Positions 61,126-64,000 of a DNA stretch of 64,000 bases are shown here, one piece after another (the stretch's first letter is position 1; each line of letters opens with the position of its first letter). Under the pieces are notes generated by a model. It saw only the letters and a program-made list of their open reading frames with translations. It made no database searches and had not been told where the DNA came from. The stretch is from Arcanobacterium canis (GTDB lineage Bacteria > Actinomycetota > Actinomycetes > Actinomycetales > Actinomycetaceae), in the NCBI RefSeq assembly GCF_029625435.1, contig NZ_CP121208.1, positions 558,001-622,000 on the forward strand, written 5' to 3'. Position numbers and translations under genes: made by a program.

Positions 61126-62409
61126 ATGGCAGATCAGATTGCAGCAATCGTCGGAATCAACTGGGGCGACGAAGGGAAAGGCCGTATGGTCGATCTCCTC
61201 GCCGCAGAATACGACGTCGTCGCTCGTTATCAGGGTGGTGGAAACGCCGGTCATACAGTGGTCAATAAGTACGGTACATTCGCGCTTCACCTGTTACCGT
61301 CGGGCATCTTCAACGATGGTGTCATTAATGTTTTAGGCAATGGTGTAGCGGTGAATGCTGAGCAACTTGTGCGTGAAATCGACTCGGTTGCACAGCAAGG
61401 CGTGGCAGTGACTGCGGAAAATCTTGTTGTTTCCGAGCGTGCATCCTTGCTCCTGCCATGGCACCGAGATCTGGACAATCTCGAAGAAGCGCGCCTTGCG
61501 GACAAGCAATACGGTTCGACAAAGCAGGGGATCGCCCCGTTCTACTCGGACAAGTTTGCAAAGAAGACGATCCTTGCAGGCGAACTGCGAAATCGTGACC
61601 AACTGCGTCAGCACGTTGCTGAACTTCTGGAATGGAAGAATCTCACGCTCAGAGGCGTTTACGGTGCTGAACCGGCAACTCTTGAAGACATCATGGCCTG
61701 GATCGATGAATGGGCGATGCAAATTGTTCCGTTCCTTGCAGATCCAGCACAGGTGCTCGGGCAAGCTCGTGAGCGAGGCGAGCGCATCTTGTTTGAAGCT
61801 CAGCTCGGCGCGCTTCGCGACATCGACTTCGGTATCCACCCCTTCACGACGTCGTCGAACACGATTGCGGCCTATGCACCCGTCGGCGCTGGACTACCCA
61901 GCGCTCGCGTCGAGCGCGTCGTCGGGGTGGTCAAGGCATACTCAACAGCGGTGGGTGCTGGCCCGTTTGTCTGTGAATGGGATGGCGAAAAAGCCGAGCG
62001 TCTTCGTGACGCAGGCGGCGAATATGGTGCAACAACGGGCCGTCCACGACGTGTGGGACCGCTCGATATCGTGGCTACTCGTTACGGTGTGGAAGTCCAA
62101 GGGGCTACTGAGATCGCTTTGACCAAGATGGATGTCTTGTCGGACATGGCGGAAATTCCGGTGTGTGAAGCATACGAACTTGATGGCCAGCGTACTGATC
62201 GTTTCCCGTTCCCCACCGACTTGGATCGTGCATACCCGATCGAGCGAACTTTGCCGGGATGGCAGTGCGATATTTCCGGCGCCCGCACCTGGCAGGAGCT
62301 CCCCAAGGAAGCACGTGACTACGTGGAGTACGTTGAAGAGCAGGTAGGCGCGCCGATTCGCTACGTTTCAGTGGGCGCTGAGCGCGACGCTTACATCGTG
62401 CGCGACTGA
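61126..62409 (+). CDS. purA: Adenylosuccinate synthetase
   Basis: 427 residues from MADQIAAIVGINWGDEGKG at 61126 (AGAGAGAAGAAAAATA upstream). GINWGDEGKGRMVD is the GTP/IMP-binding P-loop, GGGNAGHTVV follows, and TTGRPRRVGPLDIVATRYGVEV is the family signature. Forms adenylosuccinate from IMP, aspartate and GTP, the first committed AMP step. Adjacent to purB, the next enzyme. Confidence 0.97.
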   Translation: MADQIAAIVGINWGDEGKGRMVDLLAAEYDVVARYQGGGNAGHTVVNKYGTFALHLLPSGIFNDGVINVLGNGVAVNAEQLVREIDSVAQQGVAVTAENLVVSERASLLLPWHRDLDNLEEARLADKQYGSTKQGIAPFYSDKFAKKTILAGELRNRDQLRQHVAELLEWKNLTLRGVYGAEPATLEDIMAWIDEWAMQIVPFLADPAQVLGQARERGERILFEAQLGALRDIDFGIHPFTTSSNTIAAYAPVGAGLPSARVERVVGVVKAYSTAVGAGPFVCEWDGEKAERLRDAGGEYGATTGRPRRVGPLDIVATRYGVEVQGATEIALTKMDVLSDMAEIPVCEAYELDGQRTDRFPFPTDLDRAYPIERTLPGWQCDISGARTWQELPKEARDYVEYVEEQVGAPIRYVSVGAERDAYIVRD

Positions 62410-62434
62410 TCGACGTCGGGAGGAAAGAGAAGAA

Positions 62435-63856
62435 GTGAGTCATTCAAAGGATCGCTACGTCAGCCCTCTGTCCGAACGTTACGCCTCGGACGAGATGATA
62501 GAGCTGTTCTCGCTACGCACGCGAGTACAGACCTGGCGAAAGCTGTGGGTCAGCTTGGCGCGCGCTCAAAGCGCCTATAACCTTGTCTCATCGGAGCAGG
62601 TTGCTGCACTTGAAGCAGCGGTGGATGAGATTGATTGGGACGTGATCGACGCGCGTGAAGCTGAGGTTCGTCACGATGTGATGGCGAACGTTTATGCTTT
62701 TGGAAAAGTTGCTCCACACGCGGCCGGAATCATCCACTTGGGTGCCACGAGTTGCTACGTCACTGACAATGCTGACCTTGTGATCTACCGCAGTGCTTTG
62801 GAAAAGATCCGCGCTGGAGTAGTGGCAGTGATCGCCAATCTTGCAGATTTTGCGCAGCGCTACAAGTCGATGCCAACTCTCGGATACACGCACTATCAGC
62901 CAGCACAGTTGGTGACCGTTGGCAAGCGTGCCACATTGTGGATGCAGGATTTCGTGGCGTGCGTTGAAGAAATCGATTTTGTGCTCTCGTCCATCAAGTT
63001 CCTCGGTTGCCGTGGAACTACTGGAACTGAAGCCAGTTTCATGGAACTTTTCGACGGCGACGGCGAGGCAATCGACGCGATGAATGCATCGATTGCCTCC
63101 GACTTCGGCTTTGATGAACTTTTTGACGTAGCAGGGCAGACATACCCGCGTGCTCTTGACGCGAGAATTTTAAACGCACTTGCCGGCGTGGCAACAGCGG
63201 CGTACCGCATGGGGCAAGATATCCGTCTGCTTCAGCATGATCGCCAGGTGGAGGAACCGTTTGAGGCTCACCAGATTGGTTCGAGCGCGATGCCATACAA
63301 GCGTAATCCGATGCGCACGGAGCGCATCTGTTCGCTTGCGCGTTACGTGATCACGAACGCGGGTAATGCCAGTGCGACGGCGAGCGCACAGTGGCTCGAA
63401 CGGACATTGGATGATTCTGCCAACCGCAGGATTTCGATGCCAGAAGGTTTCTTGGCAACGGATGCAATTTTACGTCTGGCCTCCAATGTAACCTTCGGTT
63501 TGCATGTGAATGACACGATTGTGGCGAAAGCCGTGCGCGATTATCTTCCCTTCATTGCCACAGAGAATATCTTGATGGAAGGCGTGAAACGTGGGGGAGA
63601 TCGTCAAGAACTCCATGAAGTCATACGCGAAGAATCATTTGCTGCGACGGCGAAGATGAAAGCGGGCGAGCCTTTTGATTTGCTTGCTCAACTCGCCACG
63701 CACGCTGAGTTCAAGATGACGCCTGAAGAATTCGAAGCAGTTCTTGATCCGAGTGCCTATATCGGACGTTGTCCTCAGCAAGTCGAGGCGTATCTGGAGA
63801 AAGTCAAAGCAGTCGTTGGTACGCAGACCAAGGAAAACGCTGAGCTGTCTGTGTGA
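62435..63856 (+). CDS. purB: Adenylosuccinate lyase
   Basis: 473 residues from a GTG start with GGGAGGAAAGAGAAGA upstream. The fumarase/aspartase-superfamily signature GSSAMPYKRNPMRTERI is present, and GTTGTEASFMELFDGD and ATSCYVTDNADL complete the active site regions. It cleaves adenylosuccinate to AMP and SAICAR to AICAR, both with release of fumarate. Last gene of the purine run, followed by a terminator. Confidence 0.97.
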   Translation: MSHSKDRYVSPLSERYASDEMIELFSLRTRVQTWRKLWVSLARAQSAYNLVSSEQVAALEAAVDEIDWDVIDAREAEVRHDVMANVYAFGKVAPHAAGIIHLGATSCYVTDNADLVIYRSALEKIRAGVVAVIANLADFAQRYKSMPTLGYTHYQPAQLVTVGKRATLWMQDFVACVEEIDFVLSSIKFLGCRGTTGTEASFMELFDGDGEAIDAMNASIASDFGFDELFDVAGQTYPRALDARILNALAGVATAAYRMGQDIRLLQHDRQVEEPFEAHQIGSSAMPYKRNPMRTERICSLARYVITNAGNASATASAQWLERTLDDSANRRISMPEGFLATDAILRLASNVTFGLHVNDTIVAKAVRDYLPFIATENILMEGVKRGGDRQELHEVIREESFAATAKMKAGEPFDLLAQLATHAEFKMTPEEFEAVLDPSAYIGRCPQQVEAYLEKVKAVVGTQTKENAELSV

Positions 63857-63903
63857 GCACGCGTGTGGGTTTGACGTTGAATATGCCAAACCCACACGGG
63901 TGC
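63857..63903 (+). terminator. Terminator after purB
   Basis: Long hairpin: CGTGTGGGTTTG with complementary CAAACCCACACG and outer GCAC/GTGC pairs, followed by TTAGCTTTCTTTG. Confidence 0.85.
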
Positions 63904-63949
63904 TTAGCTTTCTTTGTGCGACGACACGTACCAGTTTGAGTGAAACTGT

Positions 63950-64000
63950 CTACGAGTTACTGCCGATGCTCATTGTTTCGGGAAGAGTTGCTGCGCCATC
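63950..64000 (-). CDS. Possible C-terminal tail of a minus-strand gene
   Basis: An open frame of 16 codons enters from the right edge and ends at a TAG at 63950-63952 (...DGAATLPETMSIGSNS). It is too short to identify and could be chance; its orientation toward the purB terminator region would be sensible. Confidence 0.25.
   Translation of the reverse strand, partial: DGAATLPETMSIGSNS

Overview
The window looks like a chromosome segment of an actinomycete of moderate GC. Supporting genes are an AdnA/AdnB double-strand-break helicase-nuclease pair, DUF3107 and DUF3117 proteins, a GuaB1-type IMPDH-related enzyme, a Tad pilus locus with tiny TadE/TadG-like proteins, a release factor 2 gene without the programmed frameshift, and a tmRNA tag ending in ALAA. 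Protein flavour and gene order suggest Actinomycetaceae (Arcanobacterium/Trueperella-like). That placement is inference; no 16S rRNA gene is present. I saw no CRISPR array and no tRNA gene.

Layout. 1-15.4 kb is core metabolism and housekeeping: nucleoside salvage (end of a thymidine phosphorylase gene, deoC, phosphopentomutase/phosphoglucomutase-like enzyme, purine nucleoside phosphorylase), a LOG-family protein, Mrp, an O-methyltransferase, an MgtE-N/CBS protein with DUF1003, aminopeptidase P, a PHP phosphoesterase, MarC, a DEAD-box helicase and DUF808. 15.5-23.2 kb carries adnAB and an aminoglycoside/macrolide-phosphotransferase-like gene. 23.4-27.8 kb is a compact Tad/Flp pilus operon. 27.8-34.2 kb is a core run prfB, ftsE, ftsX, a coiled-coil M23 peptidase, smpB, an NADPH:FMN reductase and ssrA.

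The accessory region starts exactly at the 3' end of ssrA and runs to about 54 kb. It first holds a small two-TM protein, a frameshifted IS1249-like element, a decayed GNAT gene and a dispersed short repeat (34.2-37.8 kb). It is dominated by an eight-gene minus-strand block (48,963 down to 37,793) in which every junction overlaps or is separated by 3 bases: an ABC-three-component (ABC-3C) module with a Rad50-like zinc hook, an XRE-type regulator, a type III restriction-modification pair (mod, res) and a Gabija-like pair (OLD/TOPRIM nuclease and UvrD-like helicase). This fused anti-phage operon is the main finding. To its right lie phage/ICE-like scraps (a small basic protein, a sigma-region-4 protein with an 11-G tract, an rrp5-like protein, a truncated DUF2800 gene), an ABC exporter, a bacterial-PH fragment, and a RelBE pair whose antitoxin is frameshifted.

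From 54 kb the core resumes: an L7/L12-CTD-like protein, a C69 dipeptidase, an ABC-F protein, DUF2871, pirin, and a purine block (guaB1-like, purA, purB). The nucleoside-salvage genes at the left and the purine synthesis genes at the right both feed nucleotide pools; the Tad locus provides surface pili; FtsEX with the M23 peptidase probably forms a division-site peptidoglycan hydrolase system; SmpB and tmRNA rescue stalled ribosomes together.
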